From NCBI RefSeq assembly GCF_000349565.1, contig NZ_KB714631.1, positions 10,254 to 74,253 of the forward strand: 64,000 bases of DNA, written 5' to 3'. The notes beneath the pieces were generated by a model that saw only the letters and a list, made by a program, of their open reading frames with translations, was not told where the DNA came from and did no database searches. This stretch comes from Curtobacterium flaccumfaciens UCD-AKU. Lineage in GTDB: Bacteria > Actinomycetota > Actinomycetes > Actinomycetales > Microbacteriaceae. Numbering within the stretch: the stretch's first letter is position 1; each line of letters opens with the position of its first letter. Below are positions 32,777 to 41,168 of the stretch, piece after piece. Both the position numbers and the translations under genes were made by a program.

Positions 32777-34533
32777 AGCGAATGCTCGACGAAGAAGTTG
32801 CGCTTTCAGCAGGATGGCCCTCGGAGTCCTCGGTGCGAGTCTCGCCCTCGATTGCGGCGTTCGGACGCCAAGTAGAGCAGCTGAATCGCCTCACCAACGA
32901 CCTGCCGCGTCCGGAAGGCACGACGTCGTGGACCCGGTTTGTGTTCCGGCATCCGTCAATGGCCGGAGCGTACGCGCGAGCGGTTCTGCGTGGATTGTGG
33001 GAGATCGTGACCTCTGTGCGCATTGTGCGCACGCGCCGCGCGGAGACCGATGAGCCCGTCCCAACGCCGACGACGCCCGGCGCGGACGAGTCGCTTCACG
33101 GCGACTGGGCCGACACCGTCCGCGGACTCGAAGCCGCCGTCGAGCAAGGCTTCGACGCTCTTGCCGAGAACATTAAAGTCTCCGCGATCGAGCGACAGGT
33201 CGATGCGCGACTCTACGGTGTGGACCCGGAAGATGCCGACCCGTATGTTCGGCTCTTCCTTCGGAACATCTACCTCACCCTCACACCGGAACTCGGCGGT
33301 CACGAGATCGTTCTCGAACCCCGCCTGCTGCTGCACTCGCGCGGCCTCGTGCAGCTCACGCTCGCGCTCAACGCGCAGGATGAGATCGCGACGCGCGACG
33401 CCATCGACCTTTCCTACAGCACCCACCCCATCGGCTCCAGCATCCTCATCCCCGATGTGTACCTGCGCGCGAAGGAAGAATATCTTGCTGGGAAATGGTC
33501 GGACGTTGAGGATCAGGGCCGTCGGCTTCGCGCCATCACGTTCGACGAGCCCACGACAATTTCGGAGACCCTCGACCTGCTCGCGGGAGTCGTCTTCGAC
33601 GTCACCAAGGCGAGACCGTCGGGACAATGGTTGACGTACGCCGTCGTGATGACCGCACCCGGTTCGTGCTGCGATAACTCCGAGGATTGGCGCGTCCAGC
33701 ACGTGTCCGACATGGACCAGCTCGCGTTGCGGAAATCACCGATGGACGGCGAACGGCTGCGTATCGACGGCGGCCCAGAATTCGCGTCCACCGACGGTAC
33801 GTCGGATCGACCGAACGTCGGCTCGTCGCTCCACGTCAGCTACCGCCCCTGGGCACCAGGGGTCCATGATCTCAACACGGTGCTCCTGATTGAACACGCC
33901 ATATCTGTCCACATGCGGCTGGCGCACCTCGAACAAACCATCAAGAGGTTCCGAACACGAGCACGCGCCGTTGAACGAGCATCCCGCCACGCCGTCAGAC
34001 TGTTCGCGGAGATGCGCGGTTCCGAATTGCGATACGGCACCGCCCGAGATCAGCACACGCACCTCCTCAACCAGCTGGGCGCAACCGACATGCGCGCAAC
34101 CATCGAGCAGAGCCTCAGTCTCCTCAGCGCCGTTTCCGGCGCCCGCAGCGACGCCCGCACCGCACGTCTGGCTAACCGTCTCGCAGTAATCGGCATCGTT
34201 GTGGCCGCCATCGCCGCAATTCCCGTCGTCCCCGACGCGTTGCACGTCCTCCGGTCCGCAGCCACCAGCACGGATAGTCCCTGGCGAGCGGTGCTCACCG
34301 GGATCGCCGCGCGTCCTGCGACGCTCCTCGTCGCTGCCGTGACCATTGCGGCAGCGTGGATGGCCATCGCAGCCTCACGGGCGATCATTCTGTTCGGCGC
34401 CAGTCTTCGCCACCTCATCGAACGTGGCGCCAAGTCGCCAATCACCATCGACATCACTTTCGACACACCCGAATCCGGCGACGTACAGCCAAGTGAGTCG
34501 ACGAGTCGAGAACCACTTGATTCAGTCGAGTAG
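32755..34533 (+). CDS. Unknown protein with two C-terminal membrane helices
   Basis: The 592-residue protein is not recognised. About 470 soluble residues, including RQVDARLYGVDPEDADPY and a helical region with repeated charged residues near 395-460, are followed by two membrane helices at about 475-492 and 522-545 and a short acidic tail. The layout, a large soluble sensor-like part with a paired-helix membrane end, is seen in some antiphage effectors and in unrelated channel-like proteins. GTG at 32755 overlaps the upstream gene; a GTG at 32773 and an ATG at 32782 are alternatives. Confidence 0.7.
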   Translation: MALGAAVKRMLDEEVALSAGWPSESSVRVSPSIAAFGRQVEQLNRLTNDLPRPEGTTSWTRFVFRHPSMAGAYARAVLRGLWEIVTSVRIVRTRRAETDEPVPTPTTPGADESLHGDWADTVRGLEAAVEQGFDALAENIKVSAIERQVDARLYGVDPEDADPYVRLFLRNIYLTLTPELGGHEIVLEPRLLLHSRGLVQLTLALNAQDEIATRDAIDLSYSTHPIGSSILIPDVYLRAKEEYLAGKWSDVEDQGRRLRAITFDEPTTISETLDLLAGVVFDVTKARPSGQWLTYAVVMTAPGSCCDNSEDWRVQHVSDMDQLALRKSPMDGERLRIDGGPEFASTDGTSDRPNVGSSLHVSYRPWAPGVHDLNTVLLIEHAISVHMRLAHLEQTIKRFRTRARAVERASRHAVRLFAEMRGSELRYGTARDQHTHLLNQLGATDMRATIEQSLSLLSAVSGARSDARTARLANRLAVIGIVVAAIAAIPVVPDALHVLRSAATSTDSPWRAVLTGIAARPATLLVAAVTIAAAWMAIAASRAIILFGASLRHLIERGAKSPITIDITFDTPESGDVQPSESTSREPLDSVE

Positions 34534-35000
34534 CCATGGCCCGCGGCCACCATGCTGCTTCTCGCCCTCCCCGGATCCGCGTAGCTGTACCAAGGAGAAG
34601 AACTCGGGCTTCATGAGGTTTGCGACGTCGGCCGAGATGGCTGCAGCGTTCCGTTGCCGTGCAATCGCACCGGACCGTCGCTCGGCTTCGGCGACGGTGG
34701 AACGCACCTGCCCGAGCCGTCCTGGTTCCAGACGGTGTCCGTCGAAGCTGAAGACGACGACTCGCATCCACGTCGAACCTGCACCCGCGTGCCCTGGCGA
34801 TTTGACGAGAACCGCAGTCGGAGGAAAGCCGCACCTGGATCGACACCGGACGAGACCTCGTCCTCGCGTTCCAACGACCCAGTGGATGGACGAGCATCAC
34901 CAACTTCGGCGACGATCCGATCCCGCTACCGGAAGGGGAACTCCTCCTCGCGAGCGACCTATCCGGGAAGCACCTTCCCCGTCCGCAACTGCCTGGCTGA
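34534..35000 (+). pseudogene. Remnant of a GH13 alpha-glucosidase, C-terminal part
   Basis: Conceptual translation gives fragments characteristic of oligo-1,6/alpha-glucosidases. LLLALPGSA then a TAG stop then LYQGEELGLHEV is read at about 34552-34630. GRDGCSVPLPCNRTGPSLGF follows at about 34637-34700. After a frameshift near 34765 and a TGA near 34803 comes TWIDTGRDLVLAFQRPSGWT (from 34833), ending at a stop at 34998-35000. The segment between EV and GRDGC is shortened. The gene is clearly dead and lacks the catalytic barrel. Confidence 0.8.
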
Positions 35001-35084
35001 GCACCTGAGCGCACAACACCGGTTGGAGAATCCTTGCGGGAATCGCTCGAGCCTCGACAGGATCTGGGAAGGCGGCCGCGCATG

Positions 35085-35235
35085 AGAGCACGCGCGAGGT
35101 CGCGGCATCCCCAGCACTCGCCGGGCGTCCCGGAACGGCGGCGGAAGCCGTTGACTCGATCATCTTCCTCGCCGCTGACAGTGCATCGCTCGTGCACGGC
35201 GGTGCCGTCCCGGTCGACGGCCGCCGCATAGCCGG
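35085..35235 (+). pseudogene. Remnant of a short-chain dehydrogenase C-terminus
   Basis: In one frame from about 35117, the translation LAGRPGTAAEAVDSIIFLAA followed by DSASLVHGGAVPVDGRRIAG matches the C-terminal end of classical SDR enzymes (GRPG...FLASD...G...VDGG). No upstream Rossmann part is visible, so this is a fragment. It lies 85 bases after the alpha-glucosidase remnant. Confidence 0.7.
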
Positions 35236-35381
35236 CTGGCCTCGCTGCATGTCGGGGCTCGGTTGCAAAGAACGCCATCGTCGCCAGCTCAGAGCGCACC
35301 CCACTGCACGCATCAGAGGTGGTGGACGCAGCAGTAGCCGGTCCGATAGACTGGGGACCGTCACCCGAACCGGGGGCACGG

Positions 35382-35416
35382 GCACTTGTACAAGTGCACG
35401 GCGCCGCCGCTAGGAT
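35382..35416 (+). promoter_or_regulatory. Promoter with perfect 16-bp palindrome
   Basis: GCACTTGTACAAGTGC (35382-35397) is an exact palindrome containing a possible -35 TTGTAC (35386-35391). A -10 TAGGAT follows at 35411-35416, with GGAGGAG-type ribosome-binding sequence and ATG at 35440. A dimeric repressor of the TetR, MarR or HxlR kind would block this promoter. Confidence 0.6.
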
Positions 35417-35439
35417 GACGGAGGAGAGGAACTGAAGTC

Positions 35440-35754
35440 ATGCCTCCGGGCACGACTGCGGTAACTGATCGCACCGATGCACGGCTTGTATCTCGTCGAC
35501 AGGGTTGCAGGCCACGGCACGGACCACAAGGTGTTCCTTCGGGAAAATGGCGGTCAGTCGAGTGTTTGACAGTTGCTCGCGTGGCCTCGTGTTATTCGAG
35601 GCCGGTACTTAGGACGCGAGGAGCTTTGAGATGCCTAATTCGGCGAAACAACATCACAATGACGTTCGTACGAACGTTTCACAGGCCCCCGTGGCAGGTG
35701 TTGAACATGCGACGAATGACAGGCCCCAAAGTCCTCGCGACTCGCATTCTCTAG
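35440..35754 (+). CDS. Short reading frame behind the palindromic promoter
   Basis: An ATG at 35440 follows a good promoter and a GGAGGAGAGG ribosome-binding site and opens a 104-residue frame. The composition (many Arg, Cys, Thr) is not protein-like beyond the first part, and its last 120 bases overlap the next gene in another frame. It may be a leader peptide, a truncated gene, or simply the 5' leader of the downstream operon. Confidence 0.25.
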   Translation: MPPGTTAVTDRTDARLVSRRQGCRPRHGPQGVPSGKWRSVECLTVARVASCYSRPVLRTRGALRCLIRRNNITMTFVRTFHRPPWQVLNMRRMTGPKVLATRIL

Positions 35755-36599
35755 CCACCGCTGGGGAGCTGCTCGCAGCTCCCCAGCGGGAGGCTCTTGA
35801 ACGCTCTCTGGAACTACTGACCACGGCTGTAAGAGCGCTAGAGCGCTCCGGCCGCAGCACGGCCGCAGCGGGCGTTGGTGCCAAGATGCGACAACTTGAC
35901 CGGTCCCACACCATCAAGGATGCGGGCCTGAAGTCTTTCCGCGACCTCCTGGACGTAGCTGTCGATCGTGGATTGATCAGCCTCGACCGAGGACCTAGCG
36001 ATTTCACGGTGCGAATCGCTACTCCGCTCGCGCCGCCGGCAGGGGGCCGCCCGCAATCCTTGAGGCGCGACTTGTGGTCCGCGATCCTAGATTGGTCGCC
36101 GGACGCTCGCTACGCCTTCGACCGACTGACTCGCAACACCGAACGCGCGGAAGGCCCTGTAAGCGCTGATCAAGTCATCGTGCCGACCCTCTCTAAAGAG
36201 CACCACGTCCAGTGGATGGCGGACTTTGCTGCCGCGGAGTCGAACCGAAGCGATCAGAGTCCGCTCGTGGCGACGATGTCGACCGAAAACCCGGCTGCAA
36301 GTTTCGCCGCGGCGCTCGGCGCCAACGAACCGGCCAACCGGCGGTGGAAGCGGCACCTGCGGCATCGCGTCATCGACCGTGCGCTCTCCTGGTCTGAAGA
36401 GAACCACATTCCAGTGTCGGACATCAGCGCACCGGTCGGTGCGCCGTCCATTGAGGCGCCATCGCAGGCCCGCCCCGCGGCGCCCAACGACGCTGCCGAC
36501 GAGCAGCTTCGCGAACAGATCCTGTCGCTCCTGCACACTCTCCCGTTGCACGAGCTGCTGCATCTGCGCATCCCGGTCGGGTACACACTCCGCCGGTGA
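35631..36599 (+). CDS. OST-HTH/LOTUS-like domain protein
   Basis: The 322-residue protein has a helix-rich segment at about residues 58-130, GVGAKMRQLDRSHTIKDAGL then KSFRDLLDVAVDRGLISLDR. This resembles the OST-HTH/LOTUS fold that binds RNA and is often fused to NYN nucleases. No NYN catalytic acids are seen. The rest is unassigned, with an SDISAPVGAPSIEAP-like linker and a C-terminal helix LREQILSLLHTLPLHELLHL. The start has GAGGAG seven bases upstream. The stop overlaps the next GTG, so the two genes are coupled. Confidence 0.68.
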   Translation: MPNSAKQHHNDVRTNVSQAPVAGVEHATNDRPQSPRDSHSLATAGELLAAPQREALERSLELLTTAVRALERSGRSTAAAGVGAKMRQLDRSHTIKDAGLKSFRDLLDVAVDRGLISLDRGPSDFTVRIATPLAPPAGGRPQSLRRDLWSAILDWSPDARYAFDRLTRNTERAEGPVSADQVIVPTLSKEHHVQWMADFAAAESNRSDQSPLVATMSTENPAASFAAALGANEPANRRWKRHLRHRVIDRALSWSEENHIPVSDISAPVGAPSIEAPSQARPAAPNDAADEQLREQILSLLHTLPLHELLHLRIPVGYTLRR

Positions 36600-37822
36600 G
36601 CGGCGATTCCGCCACAAACCTTCGACGGCTCATCCAGGAGACGGTACGTCTCGACGGGGGGAGAGATTGGCCGGCTGGATCCCGTGCCCACGAAATCGGT
36701 GAAGGTATCAAGAAGAACAAACGGTACGCAACACCGTCGTCTGGTCATCTCGCCTTGCCACAGCGGGGACCCGGAGTCGAGCGCCTCAGAGCGGCGCTGG
36801 ATGTCGGCATTCCCGACGTGCCGGCAAACCTGTCGCGAGAGGCATGGGCTCGGCTACTGAACATGCCCACCCTCATCACCGACACACTCCGTGCCGGAGC
36901 CGGCGACCCCAGCAATGTCACAACGAAGCAGCTCGTGCTGGCAGCCGTGTTCCGAAGCGCCGACGAGAGGCTCGCAGACGGCGAGATGACGCATCCGCGA
37001 TTCGCTGCGAAAGCCACGCTGACGCTGCGGCTGGAATCGGACGGCCAGAAGCGTTTCACGACGGACGCCTGGCTCACAGCGGACTGGTTCGACTCCACCC
37101 GAGCCCTCCTCGCGGCCCTCGACGCCGACCCGGGCATTCGCGCTCGGGCTCCCGGGTCAGGCTCGCAACGCGTCGACGTAGTATTCGCTGCGGACCGCGT
37201 GCACTGGGCAGACGGAACCGACCTGTACGAAGCAGTCGAGCGAATTGCACACTTGGCCGGGATGCGTGCGCGCCTGTTGTTCCTCTCGGGGCAAAACTAC
37301 GCCTCTACGAGAGCGCGACTCCGATCCGAACAGCCAACGCACCTGGTGTTCATTGGATCAAACGGTATCGACGAGGTGAGGCAAGAATTTGAAGTCCGCA
37401 ATCGGGGTGCCGCTCACATCCTCGAACAGAACAACCCGACCGATCTTGTCGGCGCATTGTATGAGAAGATTCCTCGCATCGGGGGTATAGCCGCGAACTT
37501 GATGTTGTACTCCGTCCCGCCGAGTGCGCCCGATCGTCTACCTGACATGCCCAGCATTGATGCCATCGACTGCAAACACGTCAACAATCGCGTGTACGTT
37601 CTCGACAGTATTGAAAACGTCTGGTGGACCCGTGACGACGCCCATCACGCACGGGTTCAATTCAAGACGTACACCCTCCAGAACGACACTCTTCACTGGA
37701 GGGCAGATCACGGCGCCGACCACGTCGTTGCAGAAGGAAAGCACAAGGGCTCAGGCACCATGACGGTGTCGCTGAAAGCGGCCACTAGCTGTGGGAACCC
37801 GAGACGCCACCTCTTTAGCTAA
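36596..37822 (+). CDS. Unknown protein coupled to the OST-HTH gene
   Basis: The 408-residue protein is not recognised. It starts with GTG in a GTGA overlap. A central alpha/beta region (VDVVFAADRVHWADGTDLY, RARLLFLSGQNYASTRARL, HLVFIGSNGIDEVRQEF) looks like a Rossmann-type or TIR-like sheet. The C-terminal third is beta-rich with ENVWWTRDDAHHARVQFKTY. The N-terminal part has basic residues (KKNKRYATPSSGH). Coupling to an RNA-binding-type protein in a defence-like neighbourhood makes an effector role plausible, but this is inference. Confidence 0.65.
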   Translation: MSGDSATNLRRLIQETVRLDGGRDWPAGSRAHEIGEGIKKNKRYATPSSGHLALPQRGPGVERLRAALDVGIPDVPANLSREAWARLLNMPTLITDTLRAGAGDPSNVTTKQLVLAAVFRSADERLADGEMTHPRFAAKATLTLRLESDGQKRFTTDAWLTADWFDSTRALLAALDADPGIRARAPGSGSQRVDVVFAADRVHWADGTDLYEAVERIAHLAGMRARLLFLSGQNYASTRARLRSEQPTHLVFIGSNGIDEVRQEFEVRNRGAAHILEQNNPTDLVGALYEKIPRIGGIAANLMLYSVPPSAPDRLPDMPSIDAIDCKHVNNRVYVLDSIENVWWTRDDAHHARVQFKTYTLQNDTLHWRADHGADHVVAEGKHKGSGTMTVSLKAATSCGNPRRHLFS

Positions 37823-37997
37823 TGGCGCGCCTCTTGCATCATTCGCCGCCCGCAGTGGCCAGGACCTCACGCGGACACCGCCGAAGTGGCCCGGACGACA
37901 CCGCGCCTAAAGACCGTTGTCCTCACCCGAGGATCGTTCCGGCCCGATCGGTTCGGTTCGCGTCATCGTTAGTAAGGTAATGCTGATCGCGTGGAAG

Positions 37998-38447
37998 TCA
38001 GGCAATCAGGGCTCGGACCTGTCGGAGGGTGGTCAGGTGCACCTGATCCTCCGTGCCGATCCACGGAACGCTCGATGCGGGGTAGTCGTGGGTGATTCTG
38101 GTGAAGTGCTGTCGGGCAGGGCTTTCGCCCGCGCCGTAGAACGGCTCGTCGGTGATCCAGGCGAACTGATGGAGGGTGACGTCGATGGAGAACTCGACTT
38201 GGCCCGAGTCGTTGCGGCGCTCCAACCAGGTGTGGGCGGCTGGCCGAGTGTCTGACTCTGCAGTCACGACGCGCCACGAGTGATCTTCGCGACCAAGCAG
38301 AAGTTGACTTATCACGATTGCCGAGACATCGCAGGCTGGGCTTGGCCACCTCGACCGAACGAACATCGCGTCGTTGGGGCTGATAGCGAGCATCGCGTTT
38401 ACAGCGCGCTCAACGACCTCGTTGATTGAACCGGAATCGAGCAGCAT
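37998..38447 (-). CDS. Papain/transglutaminase-like small protein
   Basis: The 149-residue protein shows a Cys-His-Asp order typical of papain-like folds: C39 (PACDVSAIVISQLLL), H72 (AAHTWLERRND) and D89 (FSIDVTLHQF). The pattern of a Cys helix, then HxWLE, then (V/I)D(V/I)T..QF is shared by small actinobacterial hydrolases and toxin-immunity relatives. No signal peptide is present. A shorter open frame on the other strand over 37917-38255 lacks such motifs and is rejected. Confidence 0.6.
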   Translation of the reverse strand: MLLDSGSINEVVERAVNAMLAISPNDAMFVRSRWPSPACDVSAIVISQLLLGREDHSWRVVTAESDTRPAAHTWLERRNDSGQVEFSIDVTLHQFAWITDEPFYGAGESPARQHFTRITHDYPASSVPWIGTEDQVHLTTLRQVRALIA

Positions 38448-38582
38448 CAGCGGATTCTATGTCGAACCTGAGTTGCTCAGGGACGTCGTCGAGGTGGCTC
38501 GTGCGCAATCGCTGAGATGGCCTGTCGCAGCCATCCCGGGCGGGGCTTACACCCACAGGGCCGCATGAGGGCACGCTCCAGT

Positions 38583-39692
38583 TCAGGCGCGTCGCCAGGC
38601 GCGAAGTGCGTCCGAGAGTTTCGTCAGCAGCTCTACAACGTCTGTCTCGACCTCTGCATACTTCGCTGCACCCGATGTCGTGGCTTCCACGAGCCCGTAT
38701 GCGGGTTTGCTAGCGGAGAGTCCCGTCAGCGTCTTCGGGACGCCGTAGTGCATAGACCGGTTACGCAAGGCACGCATCTGGAGGACTCGGGTGGCCTGCT
38801 CAGACTGCAGGACTGCTTCCACCGGCTGCTGGGCAGTTGCGCCGGCGTCCGCCTCGAAACGCTCGAGGATCTGCGTGAGCGCGCTCAGTGCGTGCGTGGC
38901 CACGACGAACCGGACGCGGAAGAGGCTTGACCGGTGCGTGGTGGCAGTAGGGGCGAACACCCACAATGCCGCGTTCACCGAGCACTCCACCATCAGCAGA
39001 AGGTCCTTCACGGACGGGGTGCCAAAGTCTCCATAGGACGTCGCGTCGAAGAGGACAGCTGTCGTGTCGACGAGGCGAGGCGCAGCAACCGTTGGCAGCG
39101 TGACCTGACGAACAACGGGATCCCCCATGCCGAAGGCGCGTTGAAGCTCCACGGTGCGCTGCCCCATTGTCTGCCCCAGATTGAACGACCGTGAGTCCTC
39201 GTCAGCGGCCCACCGATCGTTGAGGCTCGCCGCCGCCTGATAGGACGCCAACCGGGTGGAAGCGAGCGCACGTCCGTCGCCTTCCAGCAACGCGAAGTCG
39301 TTCAGCGACGAGAACGCCGCGGTGTGCTCGGCGGCGATCGATGCGAACTGGTCCAGGACGGAGTCGACAGACTTCTTGTCGTCATCGAGGAGCTTCACCG
39401 TGTGTCGAGCTGTGGCGATGTCGACATCCCATCCCGCCGTGACGCGGTCGACGGCTTCAGGGTCAACGCGTTTCAGCTGGTTCAGTCCCTCATGAAGGAC
39501 GCGCGCAACCTGCGGGAGGATCGACAGCCCGACCGTCGGTTCCCAGTCCGTGCCGACCGCCGATGTCACCAACGAGGTCCACCAGGACACGTCGTCGCGG
39601 AGCATCACCGCGTCCAACTCACGCCGCTGCTCAGCTGTCTCCACCACGGACTTCCGCTTGGCCTTCGCTGACTTTCCACTCATAGTGACCAT
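38583..39692 (-). CDS. HEPN-like protein of the defence cluster
   Basis: The 369-residue helical protein has a basic N-terminus (SGKSAKAKRK) and, near the C-terminus, ALRNRSMHYGV with R310-N-x3-H315, the RNxxxH form of the HEPN RNase motif. The helices around it (LLLMVECSVNAALWVF; FVVATHALSALTQILERFEA) fit a four-helix HEPN bundle. ATG at 39692 or 39683 are both possible; an AGGA precedes the second. It is downstream of the Ymh-type HEPN gene on the same strand and may be part of one unit. Confidence 0.6.
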   Translation of the reverse strand: MVTMSGKSAKAKRKSVVETAEQRRELDAVMLRDDVSWWTSLVTSAVGTDWEPTVGLSILPQVARVLHEGLNQLKRVDPEAVDRVTAGWDVDIATARHTVKLLDDDKKSVDSVLDQFASIAAEHTAAFSSLNDFALLEGDGRALASTRLASYQAAASLNDRWAADEDSRSFNLGQTMGQRTVELQRAFGMGDPVVRQVTLPTVAAPRLVDTTAVLFDATSYGDFGTPSVKDLLLMVECSVNAALWVFAPTATTHRSSLFRVRFVVATHALSALTQILERFEADAGATAQQPVEAVLQSEQATRVLQMRALRNRSMHYGVPKTLTGLSASKPAYGLVEATTSGAAKYAEVETDVVELLTKLSDALRAWRRA

Positions 39693-39722
39693 CCTGTCGT
39701 CTGCAGTGGCAGCGGACGGCTC

Positions 39723-39917
39723 TTACACCGCACGGATCTCAGCCCACACCGACGATGCACGGCGAATGCGCCGAGAGTCAGCGAGGGCCGTGCATTCTGT
39801 GTCGCCGCAGTATGCCGAGTGTAGTTGGTCCCTGCTCATCGCGCCGAGACCAACCGCGCAGCAGCCCGCAGAAGCGGCAGGCGTCATCTGACGGGCTGTG
39901 TGGGTTCGGCTCGGCAA
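39723..39917 (-). CDS. Possible small protein between two HEPN genes
   Basis: A 64-residue frame lies in the gap between the two HEPN-type genes, ending 30 bases before the second. It contains YCGDTECT, a short Cys pair, and a basic C-terminus (RRIRRASSVWAEIRAV). No family is recognised and no ribosome-binding site stands out. It may be a fragment. Confidence 0.25.
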   Translation of the reverse strand: MPSRTHTARQMTPAASAGCCAVGLGAMSRDQLHSAYCGDTECTALADSRRIRRASSVWAEIRAV

Positions 39918-39965
39918 CGCGCCTCGCGGACTGGACTGGCTCGACGGCTCCGGAGGGGCTGTCGT

Positions 39966-40691
39966 CTAGGCGGTCAGCACTGCCGCTTCGTCGACCCACC
40001 GCGCCAGGATGCTGAACGCGGCTAGTTGTTCAAGTGCGAGATGCTCGTCGTCCACATCATGTGCCTGGTGCATTCCCGGGTTGCGGATGGCAGCGTAGAG
40101 GCCCTCTGCGAAGGATCGGGCTCCTCGATGCAAGTTGCGGTAGGTGTCGCCACCGTCGTCCTTCGTCAGTCGGAGCCGGCTCCTGTCGGGCTTTGGGTCA
40201 TCAAGCGAAAAAGCCTCGTTGAAAAGAGCCGTTTCGGACACATCCCGACGTCCCACTTTCGCCTGGGTTTCCGAGTTCACGCGGATCGCCGCCTGCATCA
40301 CCGCTTGATGGTAATGACCAGTGCGCCAATAGGAAGCGCCGTTCTCCCACGCCCAAGCGTGCAGCTTGCCCGCGTCCAACTCCGGCGCCGAATCGCCGAG
40401 CTTCTCAGCAATCTCTTCGGCGCGCTCTAGCGCCGCCTTCCCACGAGCGACCTTGGCTCGCAGCCAGGTGTATTTCTTATCCGCTTCTGGCCGATCCGAC
40501 GCCCACCCCGGCGTCGCTCGGTCAAGGATTTGCTCGACGACGTGGCTGCGCTGATCTGCTTCAGACTGCGAACCGGACATGACGGTTCCGAAGTAGGCAA
40601 CGCCACCCGTGCTGCGTGGAACCACCTGTGAGGTGACGCTCAAGAAGGCATCAAGCTCCGCGGCGGCCCATTCAACGTCCATCTTCGTCAT
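39966..40691 (-). CDS. Ymh/TIGR02391-type HEPN protein
   Basis: The 241-residue protein matches the Ymh-like family (TIGR02391), found in restriction and abortive-infection settings. The core LHAWAWENGASYWRTGHYHQ (residues 110-129) with QAAIRVNSETQAKVGRRDVS after it is diagnostic. RNPGMH at 203-208 is the HEPN RNxxxH RNase motif. The ATG at 40691 has GGAGGA eight bases upstream, which fixes the start. HEPN proteins of this kind often act as RNases that shut down infected cells. Confidence 0.82.
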   Translation of the reverse strand: MTKMDVEWAAAELDAFLSVTSQVVPRSTGGVAYFGTVMSGSQSEADQRSHVVEQILDRATPGWASDRPEADKKYTWLRAKVARGKAALERAEEIAEKLGDSAPELDAGKLHAWAWENGASYWRTGHYHQAVMQAAIRVNSETQAKVGRRDVSETALFNEAFSLDDPKPDRSRLRLTKDDGGDTYRNLHRGARSFAEGLYAAIRNPGMHQAHDVDDEHLALEQLAAFSILARWVDEAAVLTA

Positions 40692-40979
40692 ATTCAAGCT
40701 CCTCCCGGGGCAGTGCTCGGTGAAGCTCCTGCACCCCTATATCTCTGTCGACGAGGCGCGAACCGTCGGCGTCTCACGTGCAAGTATTGCGCTTGGAGCC
40801 GACCCAGCGACGGAGGAATCGTGAGCCGACGGAAGCGCCGACCGGTCGCATACGAGTTGCTGACCGACGCGCAAGATCCCGGACACATCCTGCGAGAGGC
40901 TGCCGAGGCGGCCTCCGTGCTTGGACCAGGGGAATCCGAAGCCGACGGCATCCACCGGGCCGAATCGTTCATCGCCCGC

Positions 40980-41168
40980 TTGCCCTGCCGTGATGATCCG
41001 TTCGCGCTCGGCAGCGGAGATGCTCGAGAGCGGGAACGTGTTCCAGGTGGACGTGTTGCCGAAGCGGAGGTCGCACATAGTGCGGCCACCGACGAGGCGA
41101 TGCCACGCGGGGAACATCTTCGACGAGATGACGGCGAATAGGGCGGCGCGCGAGGGTCGCGTCAACAC
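40980..41168 (-). pseudogene. Remnant of a type IIG/MmeI-like DNA methyltransferase
   Basis: The frame from 41168 gives FAVISSKMFPAWHRLVGGRT then MCDLRFGNTSTWNTFPLSSI and AAERERIITAGQA. This is the segment after the catalytic domain in class I N6-adenine methyltransferases of the MmeI/DrdV type, where the target recognition region follows. Nothing upstream of it or downstream fits the rest of the enzyme, so only about 55 codons survive. Confidence 0.7.

Noticed and set aside
37917-38255. Plus-strand 112-codon frame
   Set aside because: Overlaps the papain-like minus-strand gene and lacks motifs; the opposite frame has a Cys-His-Asp pattern and an ATG start.
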